DNA from: Robertkochia solimangrovi
GTDB lineage: Bacteria; Bacteroidota; Bacteroidia; Flavobacteriales; Flavobacteriaceae
Assembly (NCBI RefSeq): GCF_007279655.1
Contig: NZ_QKWN01000008.1
Location: 1 to 64,000, forward strand
Direction of reading: 5' to 3'
DNA length: 64,000 bases
The first letter of the stretch is position 1; every line of letters starts with the position of its first letter. Of this stretch, positions 1 to 8,231 are shown piece after piece. The position numbers and the translations under genes were made by a program. Under the pieces are notes generated by a model. It made no database searches. It saw only the letters and a program-made list of their open reading frames with translations, and was not told where the DNA came from.

Positions 1-60
1 TAATCCGTTTTCCGTATTCTGTTTCAAGTCACCCCGTAACACGGTAACATTGTTACATGT
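1..60. repeat. Heptamer then octamer short tandem repeat, copy A
   Basis: Degenerate 7-bp units of the form YYGTNNN run from position 5 (CCGTTTT, CCGTATT, CTGTTTC), followed by 8-bp units GTAACACG, GTAACATT, GTTACATG from 36. The first 24 bases recur exactly at 112-135. No open frame or RNA fold explains it. It resembles the short tandemly repeated sequences described in cyanobacteria only in style; relatedness is not claimed. Confidence 0.75.
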
Positions 61-101
61 TAGATAGTGAAGAAGTGAAGCAGTATGCTCTATGCAGTAA
101 A

Positions 102-187
102 CTGTTTTCTGTAATCCGTTTTCCGTATTCTGTTTTCTGTTCTCTGTCTTCTGTCACATGTAACGTTGTAACACTGTAACATGGTGA
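102..187. repeat. Heptamer then octamer short tandem repeat, copy B
   Basis: Eight contiguous 7-bp units occupy 102-157 (CTGTTTT, CTGTAAT, CCGTTTT, CCGTATT, CTGTTTT, CTGTTCT, CTGTCTT, CTGTCAC). They are followed at 160-183 by three 8-bp units GTAACGTT, GTAACACT, GTAACATG. The heptamer-then-octamer order is the same as in copy A. The array lies downstream of the minus-strand lipoprotein gene, beyond its terminator. Confidence 0.8.
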
Positions 188-203
188 AGCAATAAAAGCA
201 TAA

Positions 204-232
204 AAAAAAGCCACCGGAAGGGTGGCTTTTTT
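204..232 (-). terminator. Rho-independent terminator of the TlpA-like lipoprotein gene
   Basis: A 12-bp stem (AAAAAAGCCACC, 204-215, with GGTGGCTTTTTT, 221-232) closes a 5-nt loop. Read on the minus strand it ends in a T run, 18 bases past the stop codon of the gene at 250-2145. Confidence 0.9.
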
Positions 233-249
233 ATGAAGTGGTTATAATC

Positions 250-2145
250 TTAAGATCCGGCGAGTTCTATCATAATGGAGAGTTCGTCTACTAGTTTTTC
301 ACTACTGCCTCCAAAACCAACAGATTCAAATTTAATTTTGCCATCAGGTCCTATAATGATCTTGGTAGGAATACCGGTCACCCCATAGTCAGATGCGACC
401 TGGAAATCTCTACTCCCTTCTTCCACAGTTTGATCCAAAACTACATTGAATGAATAATTATTAGCGGTTATAAACTCAGAAGTAAGATTAACTCTTTCTT
501 CATCGGTACCTGATTCCATGGTGTCGATAAACAGAAATACTACATTCTCATGATCCTTGAATTTTTCTACTGCTTTTTGCATTCCCGGGAAGGAAGCTTT
601 ACAAGGCCCACACCAGGTTGCCCAGAAATCCAATACTACGGTTTTACCTTTAAGTGTAGCGAGATCGATCATTTCACCTTTGATATTTTTTAATGTGAAG
701 GGATGAGCCTCTTCATCCATCATCTCCTTTTTTACTTCTGCAACCAGACTTGCATGTCCTTTTGCTTCCAATTCTGCTAAATAACTGTCAAAGGCAGCCG
801 CATCTTTACCATTAGCTATAAAGGCTTCCTTAAGGTATTTTTTGGTATCTGCAGTTGCCTTATTCTCTTCGATCATTTTCGAAGCCTCACTTTCGACGGT
901 TTGATATTGTTCATCTGCCATCAGGAATTCCACATATCGAGCTGCTGCATCCGGAGAGCTATAGACATCTAAAGCCTTCTTTTGATAGTTGATCGCTTCT
1001 TTTACTTTGCCCTGTTTGAAAAGAATGAGGGCATAAGTATCAGCATACATCCCGTAAGAACTCTCAAGGTTTTTCTTGTATTGTTTAGGAGAGGCATAGG
1101 AGGGAACGGTGGTGGGTGAGGCGATCTCTTTTTCGATAATGTCTAATGATTCCTTAGAGATCTCTTCTGCGAACTCCAGTTTCTTTCCCGATTCCGCAAG
1201 GGTCCATGCCACATTATTAATCGCGCTGGCTTTGCTTACCGGACCATCGATCTCATCGATATAGGCTTTGCACTTTGCCGGATCACTATCCAGGCATACC
1301 CTTGCCAGTGTACTGTTCATGTAATTACTGTACATGTCTGAACCGAAACGCTCTTTATATTTTTCCAGAATATCTTCTTTAGAATTTTCAGGATCGTTGA
1401 AATCCTTAAAGAACGCCATCTTAGCAGCATTGCTTTCCGGAAATTTTTCCGCGATGACCGTATTCAATGAATCATATTGTTGGCGCTTTCCGTTCATCAC
1501 ATAGAGCGTGGCTGCATCTTCATAGTCTTTTTGGGAAATCTCCTCTTTGGAAAGTAATTCGTCGATCCTGTTCGTGAGAATTGGTTTAGCTGTTTCTGGA
1601 GATGATCTGGCGAATAATGATGCGTAGGTGATAAAATATTTGTCCTTAAGTTCCGGATTAGCTGCAAAAGCAGATGCCACCTTACCAGCCAGACTATCGG
1701 TGTTCACTTCCAGTTCGTGTGAATCTTTATAACGCCATTTATACAATACTTCCTGTAGGTCCGCATCTGAAGTGATCTTACCATCGGTTCCGTATACAGG
1801 TACAATAAAACCTTTTTTGTCATTGGAGATCTGTCCGTTCTCAGATTTCAAAGTGAAGGAAAGTATTCCGGCACTATCCGGAACCTTGATAGACGCCTGA
1901 TAGAGACTGTCCATTTTTTTAAATTCCACATCTGCAGGATAGAATTTTTCATTGACCGCATAATAGTAGAATGATTCTTCGGGTTTTTCGCCTTGGTATT
2001 TCAAGACTAACTCTTCCCCAGCCTTAGGTTTGGCATCGGAAAGATAGAGTGACCCCAGCTGTAAGCCTTTATCTTCACTTGTGTTACAAGCAGCTAAAGA
2101 AAGTAATACAGCGGAGGTCAAAATGGTGGTTTTGATGGTTCTCAT
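250..2145 (-). CDS. TlpA/thioredoxin-fold lipoprotein with TPR-like midsection
   Basis: Predicted cell-envelope thiol-disulfide oxidoreductase of 631 residues. Residues 1-20 form a lipoprotein signal ending in a lipobox (SLAAC, lipidated Cys20). The N-terminal ~120 residues look like a beta-rich domain. Residues ~130-460 are helical and TPR-like. The C-terminal ~150 residues are a TlpA-type thioredoxin fold with active site WCGPC (Cys512 and Cys515) and a cis-Pro loop GIPT near 593. This long multi-domain layout is common for Bacteroidota TlpA-like lipoproteins. It stands alone between its terminator and kdsA, with 86 bp separating it from kdsA. A near-consensus -7 box (TATCTTTT) lies just upstream. 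The substrate is not known from sequence. Confidence 0.85.
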   Translation of the reverse strand: MRTIKTTILTSAVLLSLAACNTSEDKGLQLGSLYLSDAKPKAGEELVLKYQGEKPEESFYYYAVNEKFYPADVEFKKMDSLYQASIKVPDSAGILSFTLKSENGQISNDKKGFIVPVYGTDGKITSDADLQEVLYKWRYKDSHELEVNTDSLAGKVASAFAANPELKDKYFITYASLFARSSPETAKPILTNRIDELLSKEEISQKDYEDAATLYVMNGKRQQYDSLNTVIAEKFPESNAAKMAFFKDFNDPENSKEDILEKYKERFGSDMYSNYMNSTLARVCLDSDPAKCKAYIDEIDGPVSKASAINNVAWTLAESGKKLEFAEEISKESLDIIEKEIASPTTVPSYASPKQYKKNLESSYGMYADTYALILFKQGKVKEAINYQKKALDVYSSPDAAARYVEFLMADEQYQTVESEASKMIEENKATADTKKYLKEAFIANGKDAAAFDSYLAELEAKGHASLVAEVKKEMMDEEAHPFTLKNIKGEMIDLATLKGKTVVLDFWATWCGPCKASFPGMQKAVEKFKDHENVVFLFIDTMESGTDEERVNLTSEFITANNYSFNVVLDQTVEEGSRDFQVASDYGVTGIPTKIIIGPDGKIKFESVGFGGSSEKLVDELSIMIELAGS

Positions 2146-2231
2146 AAGCTTAATTTTGATTGAATTAAGTGTAAAAGATATCTAATTCCTACAAAACCAA
2201 GAATTTACTCACCGTTAAATCTTTGTGAAAA

Positions 2232-3050
2232 TTAAAGAGCGTTCACGGTTTTACGGATCGCAACCAGATTGCTCAATAGCTTTTCAAGGTAGTCCAGGTG
2301 CAACATGTTTGCTCCGTCACTCTTTGCATTCGCCGGATCGAAATGTGTTTCCATGAAAAGTCCGTCAACACCGGTGACAACTCCCGCACGAGCGATGGTT
2401 TCGATCATATCGGGTCTTCCTCCGGTTACACCACTGGTCTGATTGGGTTGTTGTAATGAATGGGTTACATCCAGTACTACCGGTGCATATTGTTTCATCG
2501 TTGGGATTCCTCTGAAATCCACGATCATATCCTGGTATCCGAACATGGTACCTCTGTCGGTGATGATCGCCTGCTCGTTTCCGGAATCTTTTACTTTTTG
2601 TACCGCGTGCTTCATGCTTTCCGGGCTCATGAACTGACCTTTTTTTAGGTTAACAGTCTTTCCGGTTTCTGCAGCCGCTACCACAAGGTCGGTCTGACGC
2701 ACTAAAAATGCTGGAATTTGTAAAATATCGACATATTCCGCAGCCAGAGCAGCATCACTGATCTCATGGATATCGGTAACGGTTGGGACACCGAAGGTTT
2801 CCGAAACCTTCTTTAAAATCTTCAACGCCTTTTCATCGCCGATACCGGTAAAGGAATCGATCCTGCTACGGTTCGCCTTCTTAAAACTGCCTTTAAAAAC
2901 ATATGGAATCTCCAGTTTGTCGGTGATGGCAACCACTTTTTCAGCGATTCGCATTGCCATTTCTTCACCCTCGATAGCGCAGGGTCCCGCTAGCAAAAAG
3001 AAGTTGTTACTGTTGGTGTGTTTTATCTGTGGAATTTTATTTAAGTCCAT
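2232..3050 (-). CDS. kdsA: 3-deoxy-8-phosphooctulonate synthase, metal-dependent type
   Basis: Condenses phosphoenolpyruvate with arabinose 5-phosphate to give Kdo-8-phosphate for lipopolysaccharide inner core. The protein is 272 residues, the normal family length. Visible motifs are LLAGPCAIEGEE near residues 19-30, the KANRSR loop, a THSLQQP segment and METHFDPANAKSDG. Cys24 in GPC sits where metal-independent enzymes such as E. coli KdsA have Asn; with the His, Glu and Asp seen downstream this points to the metallo class. An in-frame ATG at 3110 exists, but a consensus -7 box (3069-3076) lies between it and the ATG at 3050, so the shorter start is chosen. It is transcribed divergently from typA. 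Confidence 0.95.
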   Translation of the reverse strand: MDLNKIPQIKHTNSNNFFLLAGPCAIEGEEMAMRIAEKVVAITDKLEIPYVFKGSFKKANRSRIDSFTGIGDEKALKILKKVSETFGVPTVTDIHEISDAALAAEYVDILQIPAFLVRQTDLVVAAAETGKTVNLKKGQFMSPESMKHAVQKVKDSGNEQAIITDRGTMFGYQDMIVDFRGIPTMKQYAPVVLDVTHSLQQPNQTSGVTGGRPDMIETIARAGVVTGVDGLFMETHFDPANAKSDGANMLHLDYLEKLLSNLVAIRKTVNAL

Positions 3051-3068
3051 ATTTTTTGAATTAAAGCG

Positions 3069-3076
3069 CAAAGATA
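3069..3076 (-). promoter_or_regulatory. -7 promoter box TATCTTTG of kdsA
   Basis: Exact match to the Bacteroidota TAnnTTTG element on the minus strand, 18 bases before the chosen ATG. No TTG at the usual 19-22 bp spacing is visible. Confidence 0.65.
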
Positions 3077-3216
3077 CTGTTTTAACTTCAAAATCATTCA
3101 CCGTGATCATTTGTGAAGTGTAATAACGTAACTGGTAATATATCAGAAAGATGGGGGTAATGACAGGCTTACTATTATTTTAATTTTTTTTAGTGTACCG
3201 ACTGCAAAATAAAGCT

Positions 3217-3224
3217 TACCTTTG
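3217..3224 (+). promoter_or_regulatory. -7 promoter box TACCTTTG of typA
   Basis: Exact TAnnTTTG match 22 bases before the ATG at 3247. It excludes an in-frame start at 3193, which would lie upstream of the transcript. A T-rich stretch precedes it but no clear TTG -33 element. Confidence 0.65.
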
Positions 3225-3246
3225 CCGCCTTAAAACAAAAGGTTGT

Positions 3247-5052
3247 ATGACATCCATTAAGAATATTGCTATCATAGCCCACGTTGACCACGGTAAAACT
3301 ACGCTGGTTGATAAAATATTGCACCACTGTGAACTTTTCAGAGATAATCAGGAAACAGGAGAACTGATCCTCGATAATAATGACCTGGAAAGAGAGCGTG
3401 GTATCACCATTCTGTCTAAGAACGTTTCCGTTAACTATAAAGGTATTAAAATCAATATCATCGATACTCCCGGTCACGCCGATTTCGGAGGAGAGGTTGA
3501 ACGTGTACTGAACATGGCTGATGGTGTATTGTTGTTGGTAGATGCTTTTGAAGGACCTATGCCGCAGACTCGTTTTGTACTGCAAAAAGCGATCTCAATG
3601 AAGTTGAAGCCGATCGTGGTAGTCAATAAAGTGGATAAAGAGAACTGTACTCCTGAAGAAGTACATGAATCAGTATTCGACCTGATGTTCGAACTTGGTG
3701 CTGAGGAATGGCAGTTGGATTTCCCAACTGTTTATGGTTCTGCCAAGAACAACTGGATGTCTGATGACTGGCGTAACCAAACTTCCAACATCGAACCATT
3801 ACTCGATATGGTAGTGGAACATATTCCTTCCCCTAAAGTGGAAGAGGGTACTGCTCAAATGCTGATCACTTCCCTCGATTATTCGGCTTTTACCGGAAGG
3901 ATTGCGATCGGACGTTTACAGCGAGGTGTTCTTCGTGCAGGAATGAATGTTTCTCTTGTAAAACGTGATGGCAGCATCGTAAAATCTAAGATTAAAGAAT
4001 TACATACATTTGACGGACTCGGCCGTAAAAAGGTTGATGAAGTTCAGGCAGGAGATATCTGTGCTATCGCCGGACTCGAAGGATTTGATATCGGAGATAC
4101 CGTGGCAGATTTTGAGAACCCTGAAGGGTTGCCAACCATCGCGATCGATGAGCCTACAATGAGTATGCTCTTTACGATCAATGATTCACCGTTCTTCGGT
4201 AAAGATGGTAAGTTTGTTACTTCACGTCACATCAAGGAACGTCTGGAAAAGGAATTGGAAAAGAACCTTGCACTACGTGTTGAGCCAACAGACAGTGCCG
4301 ATAAGTTTATGGTTTTCGGTAGAGGGGTACTTCACCTTTCTGTACTTATCGAGACCATGAGAAGAGAAGGGTATGAGTTACAGATCGGACAGCCGCAGGT
4401 TATTATCAAAGAAATCGACGGTGTGAAATGTGAACCGATCGAAGAGCTTACTATCGATCTTCCGGAAGATGTTTCAGGACGTGCAGTTGAGATGGTAACA
4501 CAACGTAAAGGTGAAATGCTGAGTATGGAGCCTAAAGGAGAACGAATGATCATCAAGTTCAATATTCCTTCGAGAGGTATCATCGGGTTGAGAAATCAAC
4601 TGCTAACAGCTACTGCTGGTGAGGCGATCATGAATCACAGATTCCTTGAATTCCAGCCTTACAAAGGTGAGATTCCGGGAAGGATCAATGGTTCCCTGAT
4701 TTCTATGGAAAAAGGAACGGCTATTCCTTATTCGCTGGATAAACTTCAGGAGCGTGGTAAATTCTTTATTCACCCGGGTGAAGACATTTACACAGGTCAG
4801 GTGATCGGTGAGAATTCACGTGGTGATGATATGACCGTTAACGTTACCAAGACCAAAAAACTTTCTAACGTTCGTTCTGCAGGAGCTGATGATAAGGTGA
4901 AACTTGCTCCACCGATCAAGTTTTCTCTGGAAGAGGCTCTGGAATATATCCAGAAGGATGAATATGTTGAAGTAACCCCAAAAGCGTTGCGTCTTCGTAA
5001 GATCTATCTTGATGAGAATGAGCGTAAGCGTATGGAAAAACAACTGGGATAA
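3247..5052 (+). CDS. typA: Ribosome-associated GTPase TypA/BipA
   Basis: Translation-factor GTPase that binds the ribosome and affects large-subunit assembly and stress growth. At 601 residues it has family length. The G1 motif AHVDHGKTTL is at residues 11-20, followed by RGITI (G2), DTPGH (G3) and NKVD (G4). Domains II, III and V and a C-terminal domain follow, including the typical segment GERMIIKFNIPSRGIIGLR. The start is set by the promoter box at 3217-3224 and by alignment with the family N-terminus (MTSIKNIAII). A strong hairpin terminator follows the stop by 22 bases. It is divergent from kdsA and monocistronic by layout. Confidence 0.97.
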   Translation: MTSIKNIAIIAHVDHGKTTLVDKILHHCELFRDNQETGELILDNNDLERERGITILSKNVSVNYKGIKINIIDTPGHADFGGEVERVLNMADGVLLLVDAFEGPMPQTRFVLQKAISMKLKPIVVVNKVDKENCTPEEVHESVFDLMFELGAEEWQLDFPTVYGSAKNNWMSDDWRNQTSNIEPLLDMVVEHIPSPKVEEGTAQMLITSLDYSAFTGRIAIGRLQRGVLRAGMNVSLVKRDGSIVKSKIKELHTFDGLGRKKVDEVQAGDICAIAGLEGFDIGDTVADFENPEGLPTIAIDEPTMSMLFTINDSPFFGKDGKFVTSRHIKERLEKELEKNLALRVEPTDSADKFMVFGRGVLHLSVLIETMRREGYELQIGQPQVIIKEIDGVKCEPIEELTIDLPEDVSGRAVEMVTQRKGEMLSMEPKGERMIIKFNIPSRGIIGLRNQLLTATAGEAIMNHRFLEFQPYKGEIPGRINGSLISMEKGTAIPYSLDKLQERGKFFIHPGEDIYTGQVIGENSRGDDMTVNVTKTKKLSNVRSAGADDKVKLAPPIKFSLEEALEYIQKDEYVEVTPKALRLRKIYLDENERKRMEKQLG

Positions 5053-5074
5053 TTACCAGTTTCTATGATACATA

Positions 5075-5100
5075 AAAAGGACCGTGACAACGGTCCTTTT
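5075..5100. terminator. Bidirectional terminator between typA and the SDR gene
   Basis: An 11-bp perfect stem (AAAAGGACCGT with ACGGTCCTTTT) around a GACA loop, with T runs on both strands. It serves the convergent typA and SDR genes. Confidence 0.9.
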
Positions 5101-5105
5101 ATTTT

Positions 5106-5891
5106 TTAAACAGATCGCAGGATTCCGCCATCGATCGGTATGCTGGCACCATTGATATAAGCTGCCTTGTCAGAAGCCAGGAAAGCACAGAGATATCCGA
5201 ATTCTTTCGGATCGCCGATGCGACCCATAGGTACACTTTCCGCCATTTCTTTTTTCAGGTCCTCGATTGATTTACCGGACCTTTCCGATTTTTTATTATT
5301 CACTTCATCAAGACGCTCGGTATCGAAATATCCGGTGAGGATATTGTTGACCGTGATACCATCAGATGCCAGTTCCTGTGAAAGGGATTTGGCCCAGCTT
5401 ACAATAGCAGAGCGAATACTGTTGGATAAAACCAATTCCGGTTTAGGCTCCTTTACCGTAACAGAGGTAACGTTTATGATACGCCCGAAACCTTTTTTAC
5501 GCATGTAAGGAACCGCTTCCAGGGTGATATGGCAAATGGTTTTAAAGAGTAGATCAAAGGCTTCTGCGAAATCATCCTCATTCTTTTCTAGTACAAATCC
5601 GGGAGCAGGTCCCGGCGTATTGTTCACCAGAATATCTACAGGAAATTCTTTTATATGTGCCTGGATGATATTCTTGAAGGTGCCGAAGTGGGTGATATCG
5701 GCCACCAGATATTCATGTTTTTGCCCCTGATTCGTCGGAAGTTTTGAGACGATCTCCATCAACTTCTCACGATTACGGGCCATTAACGTAACACTGGCGC
5801 CACAGGCTGCGAGTTCTTCGGCAATCGCTCTCCCGATGCCCCGACTACTTCCGCCAACCAGTGCGTGTTTGCCAACTAATGATATGTTCAT
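5106..5891 (-). CDS. SDR-family protein lacking the canonical YxxxK
   Basis: Classical short-chain dehydrogenase/reductase fold, 261 residues. The dinucleotide-binding loop reads VGGSSRGIG (residues 12-20), and NNTPGPAPG (90-98) replaces the usual NNAG. The C-terminal IDGG is present. A Ser (143) is at the catalytic Ser position, but the alignment around SNSIRSAI puts Ser156 and Arg160 where YxxxK should be, so the usual Tyr and Lys are missing. I recall a subgroup of SDRs with this substitution annotated as 3-oxoacyl-ACP reductase; true activity is unknown. An upstream in-frame ATG (5966) would overlap the cupin gene, so the start at 5891, 4 bases after the cupin stop, is used. Last gene of the ppgK-cupin-SDR operon. 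Confidence 0.85.
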   Translation of the reverse strand: MNISLVGKHALVGGSSRGIGRAIAEELAACGASVTLMARNREKLMEIVSKLPTNQGQKHEYLVADITHFGTFKNIIQAHIKEFPVDILVNNTPGPAPGFVLEKNEDDFAEAFDLLFKTICHITLEAVPYMRKKGFGRIINVTSVTVKEPKPELVLSNSIRSAIVSWAKSLSQELASDGITVNNILTGYFDTERLDEVNNKKSERSGKSIEDLKKEMAESVPMGRIGDPKEFGYLCAFLASDKAAYINGASIPIDGGILRSV

Positions 5892-5895
5892 AATT

Positions 5896-6213
5896 TTATC
5901 TGTATTCTTCGCGTACCGGGCAGAAGATGTCGGTGATCTTACAGGAGGTGATGGCTCGGCCACCATGCTTTACATGAGGTGCCAGATACACAAGTTCTCC
6001 CTTTTGATACGTACGGGTTTCGCCATCGACGGTAAGTTCGAATGTTCCTTCCGTGACCTGCATGGTCTGTTCGTGATGATGACTGTGTTCCGGAATTTCA
6101 GCTCCGGCTTCCACCTCCCAGTATGCGATGGTTATTTTATCGGTATGAATCATTTTACCATGAAATCCGGGAATGAGCTCCCGACTTTCTGTTTCATTTA
6201 GATTTATAAGCAT
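5896..6213 (-). CDS. Small single-domain cupin protein
   Basis: Protein of 105 residues with a conserved cupin barrel. The first cupin motif is visible as PEHSHHHEQTMQVTEG and the second as PHVKHGG. The His cluster and Glu suggest a bound metal. No substrate can be named; such proteins include dioxygenases, isomerases and sugar-binding sensors. The ATG at 6213 is preferred over an in-frame ATG at 6297, which would run far into ppgK. It sits 19 bases after the ppgK stop and 4 bases before the SDR start, so the three are probably cotranscribed and may act on a sugar or its oxidation product. Confidence 0.8.
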   Translation of the reverse strand: MLINLNETESRELIPGFHGKMIHTDKITIAYWEVEAGAEIPEHSHHHEQTMQVTEGTFELTVDGETRTYQKGELVYLAPHVKHGGRAITSCKITDIFCPVREEYR

Positions 6214-6232
6214 TTGAGGTACTTGCTTTAGT

Positions 6233-6988
6233 TTATTTAATATTGGAACGAACCAGAGATTCAGCAGCCATGGCTGCACCGATAATCCCGGCTTCATTGA
6301 GGGAACTTGCCGTTATATGGGGGGTATTCACGTCGATATAGGCTTCAAATTCTTCCATATATTTACTCGCGCCGCCCCCGATGATATAAAGATCGGGAGA
6401 GAGAATGAGTTCTACATATTTCAGGAAGTTATTGAATCGTTTGCCCCATTTTTTAAAGCTCATGGCTTTATCCTTGCGTACGGAATTCGCCGCATAGTGC
6501 TCAATTTTCTTGTATTTCTTATAATATAATTGCCCTAACTCAAAATTAGGGATGAGTTCCCCGTTAAAGAATGCCCCGGAACCCAGTCCGGTACCCACCG
6601 TAATTACCAGTACGAATCCATTATGGCCGACACCCGCTCCGAAACGCATTTCACACAACGCTGCTGCATCTGCATCATTTAGTACTTTGAACGGGAGTCC
6701 GGTATGTTTTTCGAAATATTCTTCCGTATTGACCCCGATCCATTTTTCGTCAAGATTACTTTCGGTTAAACAGATTCCGTTCTTGATAGAGGTAGGAAAG
6801 CCGCACCCTACAGGACCATTCCATTTGTAGTGGTCGATAATCTCCCGGATTACCCGGGTTACAGATTTAGGAGTGGCTGGATCTGGCGTAGGAATCCGGA
6901 ATCTTTCTGTGAGCATTTCACCTGTTTCTATATCAACCAGTGCACCCTTGATCCCCGAAGCACCCACGTCTATTCCTAATACTTCCAT
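6233..6988 (-). CDS. ppgK: Polyphosphate glucokinase-like ROK kinase
   Basis: Predicted to phosphorylate glucose using polyphosphate or ATP in the cytoplasm. It has 251 residues, the size of single-domain PPGKs. The phosphate-1 motif [15 protein letters not shown] is at residues 5-19, LNDADAA (102-108) carries the catalytic Asp, and GTGLGSG is at 131-137. The ELGQ segment replaces the ELGH found in many relatives, and the Cys-rich zinc motif of other ROK proteins is absent, as is usual for PPGK. First gene of an operon with a cupin and an SDR. Whether polyphosphate is really the donor cannot be read from sequence. Confidence 0.85.
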   Translation of the reverse strand: MEVLGIDVGASGIKGALVDIETGEMLTERFRIPTPDPATPKSVTRVIREIIDHYKWNGPVGCGFPTSIKNGICLTESNLDEKWIGVNTEEYFEKHTGLPFKVLNDADAAALCEMRFGAGVGHNGFVLVITVGTGLGSGAFFNGELIPNFELGQLYYKKYKKIEHYAANSVRKDKAMSFKKWGKRFNNFLKYVELILSPDLYIIGGGASKYMEEFEAYIDVNTPHITASSLNEAGIIGAAMAAESLVRSNIK

Positions 6989-7335
6989 GCTTTAATTTGA
7001 TTTAATGGTAGATTACATTATAAAATTAATAGTTTACGAATGATTATCCATATTTTTTGAGAATAATCATCATTCGAAGCTTTGAAGAAGGTGATGAATT
7101 GTTGATTTAATTAAGAATTAAGAATTAAGAATTAATTCTGTCTCAATCATAAAAGGTCGATTGGCATCGACCAAAGAATTTTTGTATCAGCAAAAAGAGC
7201 AATGCGCCCCGAAGGGAAGCGAGCAGTACGGTCACTCAAGGTAATTTTGCGCCAGTAAAACAAACCGTAACACTGGAGAAATGATCGCGTAAGCGATCAG
7301 GATCGACACTGAGCACCAAAGGTGCTCGACACTCA
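6989..7335. other. Noncoding region with a heptamer array and three small palindromes
   Basis: A 347-bp gap between ppgK and the end of ftsE. It holds (TTAAGAA)x3 at 7111-7131 and three perfect 7-bp stems: GGTCGAT/ATCGACC (7155-7172), TGATCGC/GCGATCA (7282-7299) and GAGCACC/GGTGCTC (7311-7327). The last lies just past the ftsE stop but has no T run on either strand. A GC-richer patch around 7205-7250 also has no open frame. No gene was seen. Confidence 0.6.
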
Positions 7336-8019
7336 TTAAACACTTTTTTGGACCACCTCAAAAACCTTACTTCCATCACATTTTAAGGTTTTTGACGGGA
7401 ATTTGAGTAGCAAGGCATAATCATGAGTGGCCATCAAAATGGTTCTTCCACTGGCATTGATCTCCTTTAAGACCTTCATGACTTCTACACTGGTCTGAGG
7501 ATCCAGGTTTCCTGTGGGCTCATCGGCGAGAATTAGTTCCGGGTCATTGAGCAGCGCTCTGGCGATCGCAACCCTTTGTTGTTCACCTCCGGAAAGCTGA
7601 TGTGGGAATTTGAAACCTTTGGTGGCCATGCCCACCTTTTTCAGTACCTCTTCGATACGGGCGTCGATCAGCTCTTTATCTTTCCAGCCGGTTGCTTTGA
7701 GTACGAACTTTAAATTTTCGTTGATAGTCCGGTCAGGTAACAATTTGAAATCCTGAAATACGATTCCCAGTTTTCTTCTTAAATATGGGATGTCTCTTTC
7801 TTTCAACGAGCGAAGATCGAACTCTACGATACTCCCGGATCCCTGAGTCAGGGGCAGGTCACCGTATAACGTTTTCATAAAGCTACTCTTTCCGCTTCCT
7901 GTCTTACCGATCAGGTATACGAATTCGCCTTTGCTTATGGTCAGGTTGATCTCGCTCAAAACCAGATTTTCACGCTGGTAAATCGCAACATCTCTCAATT
8001 CAAGAATAATGTCGTTCAT
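7336..8019 (-). CDS. ftsE: Cell-division ABC ATPase FtsE
   Basis: ATP-binding half of the FtsEX complex, which at the division septum switches on peptidoglycan hydrolases through the membrane partner FtsX. Length 227 residues, normal. Walker [10 protein letters not shown] (38-46), Q-loop Gln89, signature LSGGEQQ (142-148), Walker B LILADE (162-167) and switch His199 are intact. The FtsE-type segment [18 protein letters not shown] is recognisable. ftsX is not in this window; in flavobacteria it is often elsewhere (recalled, not checked). It is divergent from the TPR gene, with 212 bp between. A near-match -7 box (TACCTTTA) lies at 8040-8047. Confidence 0.9.
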   Translation of the reverse strand: MNDIILELRDVAIYQRENLVLSEINLTISKGEFVYLIGKTGSGKSSFMKTLYGDLPLTQGSGSIVEFDLRSLKERDIPYLRRKLGIVFQDFKLLPDRTINENLKFVLKATGWKDKELIDARIEEVLKKVGMATKGFKFPHQLSGGEQQRVAIARALLNDPELILADEPTGNLDPQTSVEVMKVLKEINASGRTILMATHDYALLLKFPSKTLKCDGSKVFEVVQKSV

Positions 8020-8205
8020 GGTCTAGCAATACTGAATGGTAAAGGTAAGAACTTAATCATTTTTTCAAAATCATATTTTTATTGATCCAATATTGAGGAA
8101 TACAACCTCCTGCAGTACAGGGATGTGGATTTCCTGTTTATAAGTTTATTCCATCTTTCAGATAATTATAACATATTTCCACCGTTATAACTATGTTTGT
8201 TCTAT

Positions 8206-8213
8206 TATTTTTG
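8206..8213 (+). promoter_or_regulatory. -7 promoter box TATTTTTG of the TPR gene
   Basis: Exact TAnnTTTG match 18 bases before the ATG at 8232, implying a short leader of about a dozen bases. It is the only consensus box in the ftsE-TPR gap. Confidence 0.55.
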
Positions 8214-8231
8214 AGTTGAAAATTTGCTTCT

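Noticed and set aside
102-187. CRISPR array
   Set aside because: Units are 7-8 bp without spacers, and no cas genes are present.
3051-3110. N-terminal extension of kdsA from the ATG at 3110
   Set aside because: The -7 box at 3069-3076 lies inside it, and the shorter protein has family length.
7336-8019. Loss of ftsX inferred from its absence beside ftsE
   Set aside because: In flavobacteria ftsX is often unlinked, so absence from this window says nothing about loss.
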